Positions 19,207-28,832 of a stretch of DNA of 64,000 nt are shown here, one piece after another. The DNA is from Duganella sp. SG902 (GTDB lineage Bacteria; Pseudomonadota; Gammaproteobacteria; Burkholderiales; Burkholderiaceae_D), in the NCBI RefSeq assembly GCF_013376005.1, contig NZ_JABMJK010000004.1, positions 124,001 to 188,000 of the forward strand, given 5' to 3'. Numbering within the stretch: position 1 is the stretch's first letter; every line of letters starts with the position of its first letter. The notes under the pieces were generated by a model. It saw only the letters and a list, made by a program, of their open reading frames with translations. It did no database searches and was not told where the DNA came from. The position numbers and the translations under genes were made by a program.

Positions 19207-20594
19207 AACACAAAGTACAGAACATACACTTCGTCGGCATCGGCGGCAGCGGCATGAGCGGCATCGCGGAAGTGCTGCTCACGCTGGGCTATACCGTGTC
19301 CGGCTCGGACCTGGGCAGCAACGCTGTCACCCAGCGCCTGGCCGACATGGGCGCGACCGTGTATCAGGGCCACGCGGCGGAAAACATCGGCAAGGCCGAT
19401 GCCGTCGTGACCTCGACCGCTGTACAGCAGGACAACCCTGAAGTGGTGGCGGCGCGCAGCCGCAAGATTCCTATCGTCCCGCGCGCGGTGATGCTGGGCG
19501 AGTTGATGCGCCTGAAGCGCGGCATCGCCATCGCCGGCACCCACGGCAAGACCACCACCACCAGCCTGGTGGCCTCGGTGCTGGCGCAGGGCGGCCTCGA
19601 TCCGACCTTCGTCATCGGCGGCCGCCTGACCGCCGCCGGCGCCAACGCCAAGCTGGGCACCGGCGAATACCTGGTGGCGGAAGCCGACGAGTCGGACGCC
19701 TCGTTCCTGAACCTGACGCCGATGATCGAAGTCATCACCAACATCGACGCCGATCACATGGAAACCTACGAGCACGATTTCGAAAAGCTCAAGCAGGCTT
19801 TCGTCCACTTCACGCACCGCCTGCCGTTCTACGGCCGCGCCATGCTGTGCATCGACGATCCGCATGTGCGCTCGATCCTGCCGCACGTGACCAAGCCGGT
19901 CACCACCTACGGTTTCGCCGAGGATGCCGAAGTGCGCGCCGTGAACGCGCGCGCCGTGGGCGTGGAAATGCACTTCACCGTCAAGCAGGAAGGCTATCCC
20001 GACCTGGACGTGGTGCTGAACCAGCCAGGCCTGCACAACGTGCAGAACGCCTGTTCCGCCGTCGCCATCGCGCGCGAGATCGGCATTGAGGACAGCGCCA
20101 CGCAGGCCGGCCTGGCAGGCTTCGCGGGCGTGGGCCGCCGCTTCACCAAATACGGCGACGTGGCGATTCCGGGCGGCGGCAACTTCACGCTGGTGGACGA
20201 CTTCGGCCATCACCCGCTGGAGATGGAAGTGACCATGGCCGCGGCGCGCGCCGCGTATCCGGGCCGCCGGCTGGTGCTGGCGTTCCAGCCGCACCGCTTC
20301 AGCCGCACGCGCGACCTGTTTGAAGATTTCGTCAAAGTCCTCGGCACGCCGGACGTGCTGGTGCTGGGCGAAGTGTACGCCGCCGGAGAGGCGCCGATTG
20401 TGGCCGCCGACGGCCGCGCGTTGGCGCATGCGCTGCGCGCGCGCGGCAAGACCGAACCAATTTTTGTTGAGGCCATCGGCGACATGCCGGAGACCATCAT
20501 GGGCGTGGTGCGCGACGGCGACGTCGTGATGACCATGGGCGCAGGCTCGATCAGCGGCGTCCCGGCCAAACTGACTAATTACCCGAAAGTCTGA
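19203..20594 (+). CDS. murC: UDP-N-acetylmuramate:L-alanine ligase
   Basis: A 463-residue Mur ligase catalysing the first amino-acid addition, L-alanine to UDP-MurNAc. N-terminal [12 protein letters not shown] (about residues 9-20), P-loop G-T-H-G-K116-[27 protein letters not shown] and D-D-F-G-H-H-P in the C-terminal domain. Length matches the family. Its ATG overlaps the murG stop, and ddl begins one base after its stop. Confidence 0.97.
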   Translation: MKHKVQNIHFVGIGGSGMSGIAEVLLTLGYTVSGSDLGSNAVTQRLADMGATVYQGHAAENIGKADAVVTSTAVQQDNPEVVAARSRKIPIVPRAVMLGELMRLKRGIAIAGTHGKTTTTSLVASVLAQGGLDPTFVIGGRLTAAGANAKLGTGEYLVAEADESDASFLNLTPMIEVITNIDADHMETYEHDFEKLKQAFVHFTHRLPFYGRAMLCIDDPHVRSILPHVTKPVTTYGFAEDAEVRAVNARAVGVEMHFTVKQEGYPDLDVVLNQPGLHNVQNACSAVAIAREIGIEDSATQAGLAGFAGVGRRFTKYGDVAIPGGGNFTLVDDFGHHPLEMEVTMAAARAAYPGRRLVLAFQPHRFSRTRDLFEDFVKVLGTPDVLVLGEVYAAGEAPIVAADGRALAHALRARGKTEPIFVEAIGDMPETIMGVVRDGDVVMTMGAGSISGVPAKLTNYPKV

Positions 20595-20595
20595 G

Positions 20596-21555
<960 letters not shown>

Positions 21556-21562
21556 GCGGTAG

Positions 21563-22360
21563 ATGTGGCATGACGTGAAGGCTTTGAATGCGACCGCCAG
21601 CGGCTTGTTCGCGCTGACCGTGTTGGCATGCATAGCATCCGGCGTGTGGTGGGTGTCGCAGCGTCCGATGTTCACCCTGCGCACGATACGTATCGAGACG
21701 ATGAGCGGTGATGAGGAGCTGAAGCACGTGAACCACCTGACGCTGCGGAACAACGCGCTGGGCCGGATCAAGGGCAACTTCTTCACCACCAACCTGGACG
21801 CGGTGCGCCAGGCGTTCGAGTCGGTGCCGTGGGTGCGCCGGGCGACGGTGCGGCGCGAATGGCCGGACCAGTTGATTGTGGCGCTGGAGGAGCATGAGGC
21901 GCTGGGTACGTGGGGCGAGGATGGCCGCCTGTTGTCGACCAAGGGCGATGTGTTCACCGCCAACCTGGCCGAGGCGGAGGAGGATCACACGCTGCCGGAG
22001 TTCGATGGGCCGGACGGCAGCGAAAAGGAAGTGCTGTCGCGTTACGACGAGCTGCGCGCGTGGTTCGCGCCGCTCAAGCTGGTGCCTGAAGCACTGTCGC
22101 TGTCCAGCCGCTACGCGTGGACGGTGAAGCTGAACAACGGAATGAGCGTGGCGCTGGGACGGGAACAGACCAGCACCACGTTGAAGGAGAGGGTGGACCG
22201 CCTGGTCGGGATTTATCCGCAGCTGGTGGAACACCTGCCAAACATAGACACGATAGATATGCGGTACCAGAACGGTTTGGCGCTCAGCGCGCAGGGGTTG
22301 AAGATTCCTGCGGAGGGCGCGAAACCTAAACCAAAAAAACCGGCACCAAAGCACAACTAG
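21563..22360 (+). CDS. ftsQ: Cell division protein FtsQ
   Basis: A 265-residue bitopic divisome protein linking cytoplasmic and periplasmic assembly through FtsQLB. A short cytoplasmic tail is followed by one transmembrane helix (about residues 12-32), a POTRA domain (F-T-L-R-T-I-R-I..., F-F-T-T-N-L-D-A-V-R, W-V-R-R-A-T-V-R-R-E-W-P) and the FtsQ beta domain, ending in a basic, proline/lysine-rich tail. Position between ddl and ftsA is diagnostic. Confidence 0.95.
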   Translation: MWHDVKALNATASGLFALTVLACIASGVWWVSQRPMFTLRTIRIETMSGDEELKHVNHLTLRNNALGRIKGNFFTTNLDAVRQAFESVPWVRRATVRREWPDQLIVALEEHEALGTWGEDGRLLSTKGDVFTANLAEAEEDHTLPEFDGPDGSEKEVLSRYDELRAWFAPLKLVPEALSLSSRYAWTVKLNNGMSVALGREQTSTTLKERVDRLVGIYPQLVEHLPNIDTIDMRYQNGLALSAQGLKIPAEGAKPKPKKPAPKHN

Positions 22361-22374
22361 CAGGCAGAAAAGAA

Positions 22375-23607
22375 ATGACTAAAGACGCGAAAAACCTGAT
22401 CGTCGGCCTCGATATCGGCACCTCCAAGGTGGTGGCCGTGGTGGCCGAGGTGATGGGCGATGGACGCCACGAAGTGATCGGCCTGGGCCAGCACGAATCG
22501 CGAGGCCTGAAGAAGGGCGTGGTGGTCAACATCGAGGCGACCGTGGAATCGATCCAGCGCGCGCTGGAGGAAGCGGAGCTGATGGCCGACTGCAAGATCC
22601 GCAATGTGTACGCGGGCATCGCCGGCAGCCATATCCGCAGCTTCAATTCCAGCGGCATGGTGGCGATCAAGGACAAGGAAGTGACGGCGACCGACGTGGC
22701 GCGCGTCATTGAAACGGCAAAGGCGGTTAACATTCCGACCGATCAGCAATTGCTGCACACGGTGCCGCAAGAGTTCATCGTCGACAGCCAGGAGGATGTG
22801 CGCGAGCCGATCGGCATGAGCGGCATCCGCCTGGAGGTGAAGGTGCACATCGTGACCGGCGCGGTGTCGGCGGTGCAGAACATCGTCAAGTGCGTGCGCC
22901 GCTGCGGCCTGGAAGTGTCGGACCTGATCCTGCAGCCGATGGCCTCCGCCGACGCGGTGCTGACCGGCGACGAGAAGGAACTGGGCGTGGTGCTGATCGA
23001 TATCGGCGGCGGCACGACCGACGTTGCCGTGTTCTCGGATGGCGCGATCCGCCACACCGCCGTGATCCCGATCGCCGGCGACCAGATCACCAACGACATC
23101 GCCATGGCGCTGCGCACCCCGACCACGGAAGCGGAAGAGATCAAGATCCGCTATGGCGTGGCCAAGCAGGTGCTGGCCGATCCGGGCGAATCGCTGGAGG
23201 TGCCGGGCCTGGGCGACCGCGGCCCGCGCAACCTGTCGCGCCAGGCGCTGGCCGCCGTGATCGAGCCGCGCGTGGAGGAGCTGTTCGCGATGGTGCATCA
23301 GGTGGTGCGCGAGTCGGGTTACGAAGGCGTGCTGTCCTCGGGCATCGTGCTGACCGGCGGCACCGCGATCATGCCGGGCATGGTCGAAATGGCGGAAGAC
23401 ATCTTCCTCAAGCCGGCGCGCCTGGGCACGCCGGACTACCGTGGCCAGCTGGCCGACGTGGTGCGCAGCCCGCGCTACGCGACCGTGCTTGGCCTGCTGT
23501 TGGAAGCGAAAAAGCAGTACCTGCGTGGCCACATCGTCACGCGGCAGGATGGATCGGTTAAGGCAGTTTGGCAGCGCATGAAGGAATGGTTCCTCGGGAA
23601 TTTCTGA
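22375..23607 (+). CDS. ftsA: Cell division protein FtsA
   Basis: A 410-residue actin-like ATPase that tethers FtsZ to the membrane and recruits later division proteins. Seen: phosphate-1 loop G-L-D-I-G-T-S-K, the SHS2-type 1C domain insertion (about residues 85-165), phosphate-2 D-I-G-G-G-T-T-D, adenosine loop T-G-G-T-A-I-M-P-G, and a C-terminal amphipathic helix (V-W-Q-R-M-K-E-W-F). It starts 14 bases after ftsQ. A 125-base gap separates it from ftsZ, longer than any earlier gap in the cluster. Confidence 0.97.
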   Translation: MTKDAKNLIVGLDIGTSKVVAVVAEVMGDGRHEVIGLGQHESRGLKKGVVVNIEATVESIQRALEEAELMADCKIRNVYAGIAGSHIRSFNSSGMVAIKDKEVTATDVARVIETAKAVNIPTDQQLLHTVPQEFIVDSQEDVREPIGMSGIRLEVKVHIVTGAVSAVQNIVKCVRRCGLEVSDLILQPMASADAVLTGDEKELGVVLIDIGGGTTDVAVFSDGAIRHTAVIPIAGDQITNDIAMALRTPTTEAEEIKIRYGVAKQVLADPGESLEVPGLGDRGPRNLSRQALAAVIEPRVEELFAMVHQVVRESGYEGVLSSGIVLTGGTAIMPGMVEMAEDIFLKPARLGTPDYRGQLADVVRSPRYATVLGLLLEAKKQYLRGHIVTRQDGSVKAVWQRMKEWFLGNF

Positions 23608-23669
23608 GGTCGGAACGAAACAAGTACGAAACAACTAAATTTTTTATATTAAACCGCAGTTTTCAATCC

Positions 23670-23697
23670 CCAGTTCTCCTACAATTATGAGGACTGG
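23670..23697 (+). promoter_or_regulatory. Candidate ftsZ promoter element inside an inverted repeat
   Basis: CCAGTTCTC (23670-23678) and GAGGACTGG (23689-23697) are inverted repeats with one mismatch. The sequence between them contains TACAAT (23680-23685), a good -10 hexamer. A convincing -35 is not seen. The layout suggests an ftsZ-proximal promoter whose -10 could be covered by a dimeric regulator, or a leader hairpin. Confidence 0.35.
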
Positions 23698-23732
23698 CGC
23701 TTGAAAACCGCATTCTGATAGGGAGTTACATC

Positions 23733-24947
23733 ATGGAGTTCGATATGGTCGATAACGCAGCTTTGGGTACTGTCATCAAGGTCGTCGGCGTCGGCGGTGC
23801 GGGTGGCAATGCGGTGCAGCACATGATCAACAAGGGCATGTCGGGCGTGGAGTTCATCGCCGCGAACACCGACGCGCAGGCACTGGCCACGTCCAAGGCC
23901 GACAACATCATCCAGATCGGCGACACCGGCCTGGGCGCCGGCATGAAGCCTGACGTCGGCCGCAAGCTGGCGGAAGAATCGCGCCAGCGCATCGAAGACG
24001 CGCTGCGCGGCGCGCACATGGTCTTCATCGCCGCCGGCATGGGCGGCGGCACCGGCACCGGCGCCGCCCCGATCGTGGCGGAAGTGGCCAAGGCACAAGG
24101 CGCGCTGACCGTGGCCGTGGTGTCGAAGCCTTTCTCGCACGAAGGCCAGAAGTGCATGGACATCGCCGACGAAGGCCTGGAGCAGTTGTCGGCCAACGTC
24201 GACTCGCTGATCGTGATCCTGAACGAGAAGCTGGAAGAGATCTACGAGGACGAATCGCTGATCGAATGGCTGCAGCACGCCGACGATGTGCTGAACAACG
24301 CCGTTGCCGGTATCGCCGAGATCATCAACGTGCCGGGCCACATCAACGTCGACTTCAACGACGTCAAGACCATCATGGGCGAGCAGGGCAAGGCCATGAT
24401 GGGCACCGCCACCGCCTCCGGCGTGGACCGCGCGCGCATCGCCGCCGAGCAGGCCGTGGCCTCGCCGCTGCTGGATGGCGTCGACCTGTCGGGCGCACGC
24501 GGCGTGCTGGTGAACGTCACCGCGTCGCGCGGCCTGAAAGGCAAGGAGATCAAGGAAGTCATGGCCGCCGTGCGCGCGTTCGCGGCGCCGGATGCGTCGA
24601 TCGCACAAGGCATCGCCTACGACGACGACATGGGCGACAACATCCGCGTGACCGTGGTGGCCACCGGCCTGGGCAAAGCCAAGAAGCACGTGCAGCTGGT
24701 TCCGCAGCAGATGCTGCGCACCGGCACCCACAACAGCCCGATGATGCCATCGGCCGCCATGGGTGGCGCCGCTGCCGCGCAAGGCCTGTCGATGGGCGCG
24801 GCCGGCGGCGCGTCGCCAGCCTTCGACGGCATGAAGGCGCCTGCTGTGTGGCGCCGCGAGTCGGCATCGGAGCAGGTGCGCGCGATGGAGAAGAACGGCA
24901 TGGAAACCTACGACATTCCAGCCTTCCTGCGCAAACAGGCCGATTAA
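23733..24947 (+). CDS. ftsZ: Cell division GTPase FtsZ
   Basis: A 404-residue tubulin homologue forming the cytokinetic ring. Seen: V-G-G-A-G-G-N-A near the N-terminus, the tubulin signature G104-G-G-T-G-T-G110, N-T-D-A-Q-A-L, and the T7 catalytic loop N-V-D-F-N-D-V-K. A variable alanine/glycine/methionine linker is followed by the conserved C-terminal peptide D-I-P-A-F-L-R that binds FtsA and ZipA-type partners. AGGGAG precedes the ATG. Last gene of the dcw cluster, followed by a strong terminator. Confidence 0.98.
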   Translation: MEFDMVDNAALGTVIKVVGVGGAGGNAVQHMINKGMSGVEFIAANTDAQALATSKADNIIQIGDTGLGAGMKPDVGRKLAEESRQRIEDALRGAHMVFIAAGMGGGTGTGAAPIVAEVAKAQGALTVAVVSKPFSHEGQKCMDIADEGLEQLSANVDSLIVILNEKLEEIYEDESLIEWLQHADDVLNNAVAGIAEIINVPGHINVDFNDVKTIMGEQGKAMMGTATASGVDRARIAAEQAVASPLLDGVDLSGARGVLVNVTASRGLKGKEIKEVMAAVRAFAAPDASIAQGIAYDDDMGDNIRVTVVATGLGKAKKHVQLVPQQMLRTGTHNSPMMPSAAMGGAAAAQGLSMGAAGGASPAFDGMKAPAVWRRESASEQVRAMEKNGMETYDIPAFLRKQAD

Positions 24948-24976
24948 GGCATACTTCGGGTTCTGTCCGAGGGAAG

Positions 24977-25001
24977 AGCCGCACCCTGGTGCGGCTTTTT
25001 T
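24977..25001 (+). terminator. Rho-independent terminator of the dcw cluster
   Basis: A 9-bp stem AGCCGCACC (24977-24985) / GGTGCGGCT (24988-24996) with a 2-nt CT turn, followed by a run of T. It lies about 30 bases after the ftsZ stop and ends the roughly 17-kb operon. Confidence 0.92.
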
Positions 25002-25023
25002 ATATTTATAAAGGAGTTTATCC

Positions 25024-25527
25024 ATGACCATCAAGATTGGTGACAAGCTGCCGGAAGGCACCCTGTCCGAATTCATCGAAACCGAAACCGAAGGCTGCTC
25101 GCTGGGCCCGAACACCTTCAACGTACAAGACCTGGTCAAGGGCAAGAAGATCGCCATCTTCGGCCTGCCGGGCGCCTACACCCCGACCTGCTCGGCGCAG
25201 CACGTGCCGGGCTACGTCAAGCACGCCGCCGAGCTGAAAGCCAAGGGCGTGGATGAGATCTGGTGCATCTCGGTCAACGACGCCTTCGTGATGGGCGCGT
25301 GGGGCCGCGACCAGAAAGCCACCGGCATCGTGCGCATGATGGCCGACGGCAACGCCGCTTACTCGAAGGCACTGGGCCTGGACGCCGACTTCAGCAAATT
25401 CGGCATGGGCACCCGCTCGCAGCGCTACTCGCTGCTGGCGGTGGACGGCGTGGTCACCCAGCTGAACATCGAGCAGGGGGGCAAGTTCGAAGTCTCCAAC
25501 GCTGAAACCCTGCTGGGTCAGCTGTAA
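25024..25527 (+). CDS. Peroxiredoxin (Prx5/AhpC-TSA type)
   Basis: A 167-residue atypical 2-Cys-like peroxiredoxin of the Prx5 group that reduces peroxides with thioredoxin or glutaredoxin. The peroxidatic Cys56 lies in P-G-A-Y-T-P-T-C-S, matching the Prx5 P-G-A-F-T-P-x-C-S motif; a catalytic Thr is at 53, and Arg in the T-R-S-Q-R-Y segment. Cys25 and Cys83 are candidates for resolving residues. AAGGAG (25011-25016) sets the ATG. It is flanked by terminators on both sides, so it is monocistronic. The position just after ftsZ is common in Burkholderiales. Confidence 0.93.
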   Translation: MTIKIGDKLPEGTLSEFIETETEGCSLGPNTFNVQDLVKGKKIAIFGLPGAYTPTCSAQHVPGYVKHAAELKAKGVDEIWCISVNDAFVMGAWGRDQKATGIVRMMADGNAAYSKALGLDADFSKFGMGTRSQRYSLLAVDGVVTQLNIEQGGKFEVSNAETLLGQL

Positions 25528-25534
25528 TCACAGG

Positions 25535-25558
25535 ACGGCGCCACGGCGCCGTTTTTTT
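25535..25558 (+). terminator. Rho-independent terminator of the peroxiredoxin gene
   Basis: Stem ACGGCGC (25535-25541) / GCGCCGT (25546-25552), loop CACG, followed by seven T. It begins 8 bases after the stop codon and ends 11 bases before the next gene's ATG. Confidence 0.88.
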
Positions 25559-25568
25559 CTGGCGCACG

Positions 25569-26258
25569 ATGAACCGCAGCCCGCTGACCATCCTCGTTGT
25601 GGAAGATCATCCCACCATTGCCCGCCAGGTCGTGGATTTCCTGGATGGCATGCAGTGGCAGTCCGACCATGCGGCCAGCGGTGCGCTGGCCATCGAGCTG
25701 GCCACGCGCGAAAACTATGACGTGGTGCTGCTCGACCTGAATCTTCCCGATATCGATGGGCTGGAGGTATGCCGGGCCATCAAGACGCGCGCACCGCGCA
25801 ATGTACCGGTGCTGATGCTGACCGCGCGCGACGCCTTCGAGGACAAGGCGCGTGGCTTCAGCGAAGGCGCCGACGACTATCTCACCAAACCATTTGACCT
25901 GCGTGAGCTGGCGCTGCGCTGTGAAGCACTGGCGCGGCGCGGGCAGCTGCATCTCGACCAGGAGATGCGCGTCGGTGCGCTGACGTTGCTGCTGCGCGAA
26001 AGGCGTGCGCTATACCAGGGCGTGCCGCTGGCGCTGACCCACGCCGGCTTCAAGCTGCTGCAGGCAATCTGCAGCGGCTATCCGCATGCGGTGTCGCGCT
26101 CCACGTTGATGCATGCGCTGTGGGGCGCCGATCCGCCGGACAGCGACGCGCTCAAGTCGCATATCTACGCGCTGCGCAAACAGCTGGAATCGGCCGGCGC
26201 GCCGAAGGCGATTGTGACGATACCGCAGCTGGGTTACCGGCTTTCGCTCGATGTTTAG
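25569..26258 (+). CDS. OmpR-family response regulator
   Basis: A 229-residue regulator with a receiver domain (acidic pair E12-D13, phosphoacceptor Asp56 in L-L-D-L-N-L-P, Thr in M-L-T-A-R, Lys in L-T-K-P-F) and a C-terminal winged-helix Trans_reg_C domain ending in I-P-Q-L-G-Y-R-L. It overlaps the sensor kinase gene by 8 bp. Its start lies 11 bases beyond the peroxiredoxin terminator, so its own promoter must be inside or read through that gene. Direct repeats before the downstream esterase gene are probable binding sites. Confidence 0.93.
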   Translation: MNRSPLTILVVEDHPTIARQVVDFLDGMQWQSDHAASGALAIELATRENYDVVLLDLNLPDIDGLEVCRAIKTRAPRNVPVLMLTARDAFEDKARGFSEGADDYLTKPFDLRELALRCEALARRGQLHLDQEMRVGALTLLLRERRALYQGVPLALTHAGFKLLQAICSGYPHAVSRSTLMHALWGADPPDSDALKSHIYALRKQLESAGAPKAIVTIPQLGYRLSLDV

Positions 26259-27471
26259 CTCGATCCGGCAAGGCTTGTTTGCCGCGCTGGCGGGATTCAC
26301 CGTGCTGATTTGCCTGTGCTACACCGGCCTGGCGCTGGTGATCTCGTACGTGACGGAAGACATGCTGGTGGATCGCTTGCTGGAGCGCGAAGCCGTGGCG
26401 GTGGCGACGCATTTCGGCCAGCACGGCGAACTGCCCGCACCACGTGACGAACTGATTCGCATCCATCGCGACGCCGCATCGTTGCCGCCGGAAGTGCGGG
26501 CACGGGTTGCCGATGGCAGCGAACGCGCCGAGATTTCCACGGATACCGGCCCGCATTACCACCTGCGCGCGCTCGACCTGCCCGGCGTGCGGCGGGTCTA
26601 CCTGCTGGCCGATGTACGTCCGCTGCTGGTGGTGTCCAAATTGTTCCAGGAGGTGGGCGGCTTTCTGGCGTCGGTTGCGCTGGGCCTTGTCGCGCTGGCG
26701 CTGTTGCTGGCTTACTGGCTGTCGCGGCGGCTGGTTGCGCCGCTGCAGGTGCTGGCGCGTGAAGTACGTAATCTTGCGCCGCGAAGTGCGGTTGCGTTCA
26801 GCGCGGCGCAGCGGCGCGACGAAATCGGCTACCTGGCGCGGAAGCTGGGCGCCACCCTCGCCGATTTGCACGCCTCATTGGATCGCGAGCATGCGTTCAC
26901 GCGCGACGTCAGCCACGAATTGCGCACGCCGCTGACGGTCATGAACAACACGTTGTCGCAGGCGGCATCGCGCCCGCTGACGGCGCAGGAACTACGGCAG
27001 CTGCAGGCCGGCGTGGCGGAGATGGGCAACACAGTCAACCTGCTGTTCGCGTTGGCGCGCGCCGGACATATCGCCAGCGAGACTTTCGATCTGCGCGGCT
27101 GTATCGAGGAGAGTTTGCTGCGTCTGCTGGACGGCGACTCCGACGAGGACCGGTTGGCGTTGCGCCTGCCGGATCGGCTGGAGGTGGTGGGCAATCGGCA
27201 CCTGTCTATGCTGCTGATAAATAACTGCGTGAGCAACGCGTTGTTTCATGGCGGTGCGGGCTCGCGCCTGTTGCTATCGTTTGCGGACGGCGTGCTGGGG
27301 ATGGAGAACACTGTCGATCCGTCACGGCCTGCGACGACGCAAGGCTTTCAGCATGGCCAGCATCTTCTGAGGCGCATTGCGGAAGCCATGGACTGGCGGA
27401 TCAGCTTCCATGCAGGTGGGGCAACCTACCGTGTCGAAATAACGCCAATCCGCCCGCCGATTTCACCTTAG
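26251..27471 (+). CDS. Sensor histidine kinase, partner of the preceding regulator
   Basis: A 406-residue membrane kinase with two transmembrane helices (about residues 8-32 and 132-155), a roughly 100-residue periplasmic sensor between them, a HAMP-like linker, and a HisKA domain with His222 in D-V-S-H-E-L-R-T-P-L-T. The ATPase domain has an N-box (L-L-I-N-N-C-V-S-N-A-L-F-H-G), but the usual D-x-G-x-G box is replaced by a sequence around F-A-D-G-V-L-G-M-E-N. G2 is degenerate (Q-G-F-Q-H-G-Q-H). This compact ATP lid resembles a divergent subgroup of kinases. The signal is unknown. Confidence 0.9.
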   Translation: MFSSIRQGLFAALAGFTVLICLCYTGLALVISYVTEDMLVDRLLEREAVAVATHFGQHGELPAPRDELIRIHRDAASLPPEVRARVADGSERAEISTDTGPHYHLRALDLPGVRRVYLLADVRPLLVVSKLFQEVGGFLASVALGLVALALLLAYWLSRRLVAPLQVLAREVRNLAPRSAVAFSAAQRRDEIGYLARKLGATLADLHASLDREHAFTRDVSHELRTPLTVMNNTLSQAASRPLTAQELRQLQAGVAEMGNTVNLLFALARAGHIASETFDLRGCIEESLLRLLDGDSDEDRLALRLPDRLEVVGNRHLSMLLINNCVSNALFHGGAGSRLLLSFADGVLGMENTVDPSRPATTQGFQHGQHLLRRIAEAMDWRISFHAGGATYRVEITPIRPPISP

Positions 27472-27494
27472 TTTCACCTGCGGTTTTTTATGCT
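27461..27494 (+). promoter_or_regulatory. Direct-repeat operator and -10 before the esterase gene
   Basis: TTTCACCT occurs twice, 27461-27468 and 27472-27479, an 11-base period as in PhoB/OmpR-type boxes. A -10-like TATGCT follows at 27489-27494, nine bases after the second repeat, the spacing used when such regulators replace the -35. The first copy overlaps the end of the kinase gene. It probably binds the adjacent OmpR-family regulator. Confidence 0.55.
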
Positions 27495-27525
27495 GTGTGC
27501 TCCTTCACTATTTGGGGTACATATC

Positions 27526-28386
27526 ATGAAAGCTTTTTTTGCGTTGATTTTCCTGTCCTGCACACTGCTGCCGGCTTACGCGCAGGTCAAATCGCTGGTG
27601 CACAAGGACGAAAAGCGGCGCTATCTGGTCTACACGCCGGCATCGTATGAAAGCCAGCCCGATAAGGTTTTTCCGATCGTCTTCAATTTTCACGGCAGCG
27701 GCATGACCATGGCCGAGCAGATGCTGTACACACAGATGAACCGGGCGGCGGATCGTCACCAGTTCATCGTCGTCTATCCCTTGGGCGTCAAGCACGACTG
27801 GAACGTTGGCTTTGGCATGTCCTACCTTGACGGAACGGACGATATCGGCTTTACCGAAGCACTGCTGGCAAAGCTCAAGCAGGATTACCGCGTGGACGGC
27901 CAGCGCGTATATGCCACCGGACTGTCGCGTGGTGGTTTCTTCGCCCTGCGCATCGCGGCCGAGTTGCCGCAGCTGTTCGCGGCGGTGGCATCGGTGGGCG
28001 CGCCCATGCCAGAGCCGGTAGTGCGGCACCACACCAAGCCGGGCAAGGTTGGCGTACTTCTGATCCACGGAACGGCCGATCAGGTGGTGGCTTACGACGG
28101 CAAGCCAGGAGGCTACCTGTCGGCGCAGGACAGTTACAGCTATTGGGTAAAGCGAAACGAGCTCGCTGCGGCCGCCGTCAGCCAGCGCGTTATCGGCGGC
28201 GCCGACGTCACGTTGCAGGAGCAGGGCAATGGCAAGCAACGCGTGGCGTTATTGACCGTCAAAGATGGCGGCCACACCTGGCCTGGCGCCGATCCGTTCA
28301 ACGTCGGCCTCCCCATCGGCAAAACCACCCGTGACATTGACGCCAACGAAATCATTTGGCAGTTTTTCGCAGATCACAGCCGCTAG
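27526..28386 (+). CDS. Secreted PHB-depolymerase-like / feruloyl-esterase-like hydrolase
   Basis: A 286-residue exported alpha/beta hydrolase of the LpqC/esterase-PHB family. Signal peptide M-K-A-F-F-A-L-I-F-L-S-C-T-L-L-P-A-Y-A, cleavage before Q. Oxyanion-side N-F-H-G-S-G, nucleophile Ser134 in G-L-S-R-G-G, and likely Asp185 (H-G-T-A-D) and His250 (D-G-G-H-T-W-P-G) complete the triad. Family members cleave polyhydroxyalkanoates or aryl esters; the substrate is not decided here. ATG at 27526 is chosen because it begins the signal peptide. It lies 55 bases after the kinase gene behind a predicted regulated promoter. Confidence 0.87.
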   Translation: MKAFFALIFLSCTLLPAYAQVKSLVHKDEKRRYLVYTPASYESQPDKVFPIVFNFHGSGMTMAEQMLYTQMNRAADRHQFIVVYPLGVKHDWNVGFGMSYLDGTDDIGFTEALLAKLKQDYRVDGQRVYATGLSRGGFFALRIAAELPQLFAAVASVGAPMPEPVVRHHTKPGKVGVLLIHGTADQVVAYDGKPGGYLSAQDSYSYWVKRNELAAAAVSQRVIGGADVTLQEQGNGKQRVALLTVKDGGHTWPGADPFNVGLPIGKTTRDIDANEIIWQFFADHSR

Positions 28387-28820
28387 CGTAGATAGCTCGC
28401 AATATCTGCAGCCAGTCGTTGACGTTGGGATGGTGGCAGGAATTCGGCCAGCGTTACTTCGGCATCGCGAGATGCCAGGCGTAATGGTGAGGTCAGCAGG
28501 CGCGTGGTCGATGGATTCAGTGTATGGCGGCGCAGGCGTCTGGCGCGGCGCTGTTCGATGATGATGGCGGCGGGCGTGATGTCGATGCGGTCGTAGTCGG
28601 CCGCGTGACGGGCATGGTGACGCAGGCACGCGGCCACCGCGGCCATCTCCAGCAGCGCGTAGGCCAGCATGTACCAATAGCCCCACCACAGAAACACCAA
28701 CGCCAGCAGCAGCGCCGGGCCGCACAGGCCGGCGAACAGCAGGCGTAACTGACGCCAGCTCAGGGTGCTGTGCCGTTGCAGCAGCCAGCTGTGATGCTCC
28801 GATGACGCATCGCGCGGCAT
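28383..28820 (-). CDS. DUF2244 membrane protein
   Basis: A 145-residue protein with two close transmembrane helices (about residues 25-42 and 48-64) followed by a cytoplasmic domain with I-T-P-A-A-I-I-I-E-Q-R, typical of DUF2244. Such proteins commonly accompany cytochrome c oxidase genes; the role is unproven. It starts 12 bases after the oxidase subunit gene, with GAGGAG well placed before the ATG, so the two are cotranscribed. Its stop overlaps the esterase stop by 4 bases in convergent orientation. Confidence 0.85.
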   Translation of the reverse strand: MPRDASSEHHSWLLQRHSTLSWRQLRLLFAGLCGPALLLALVFLWWGYWYMLAYALLEMAAVAACLRHHARHAADYDRIDITPAAIIIEQRRARRLRRHTLNPSTTRLLTSPLRLASRDAEVTLAEFLPPSQRQRLAADIASYLR

Positions 28821-28832
28821 GGTGTTCTCCTC

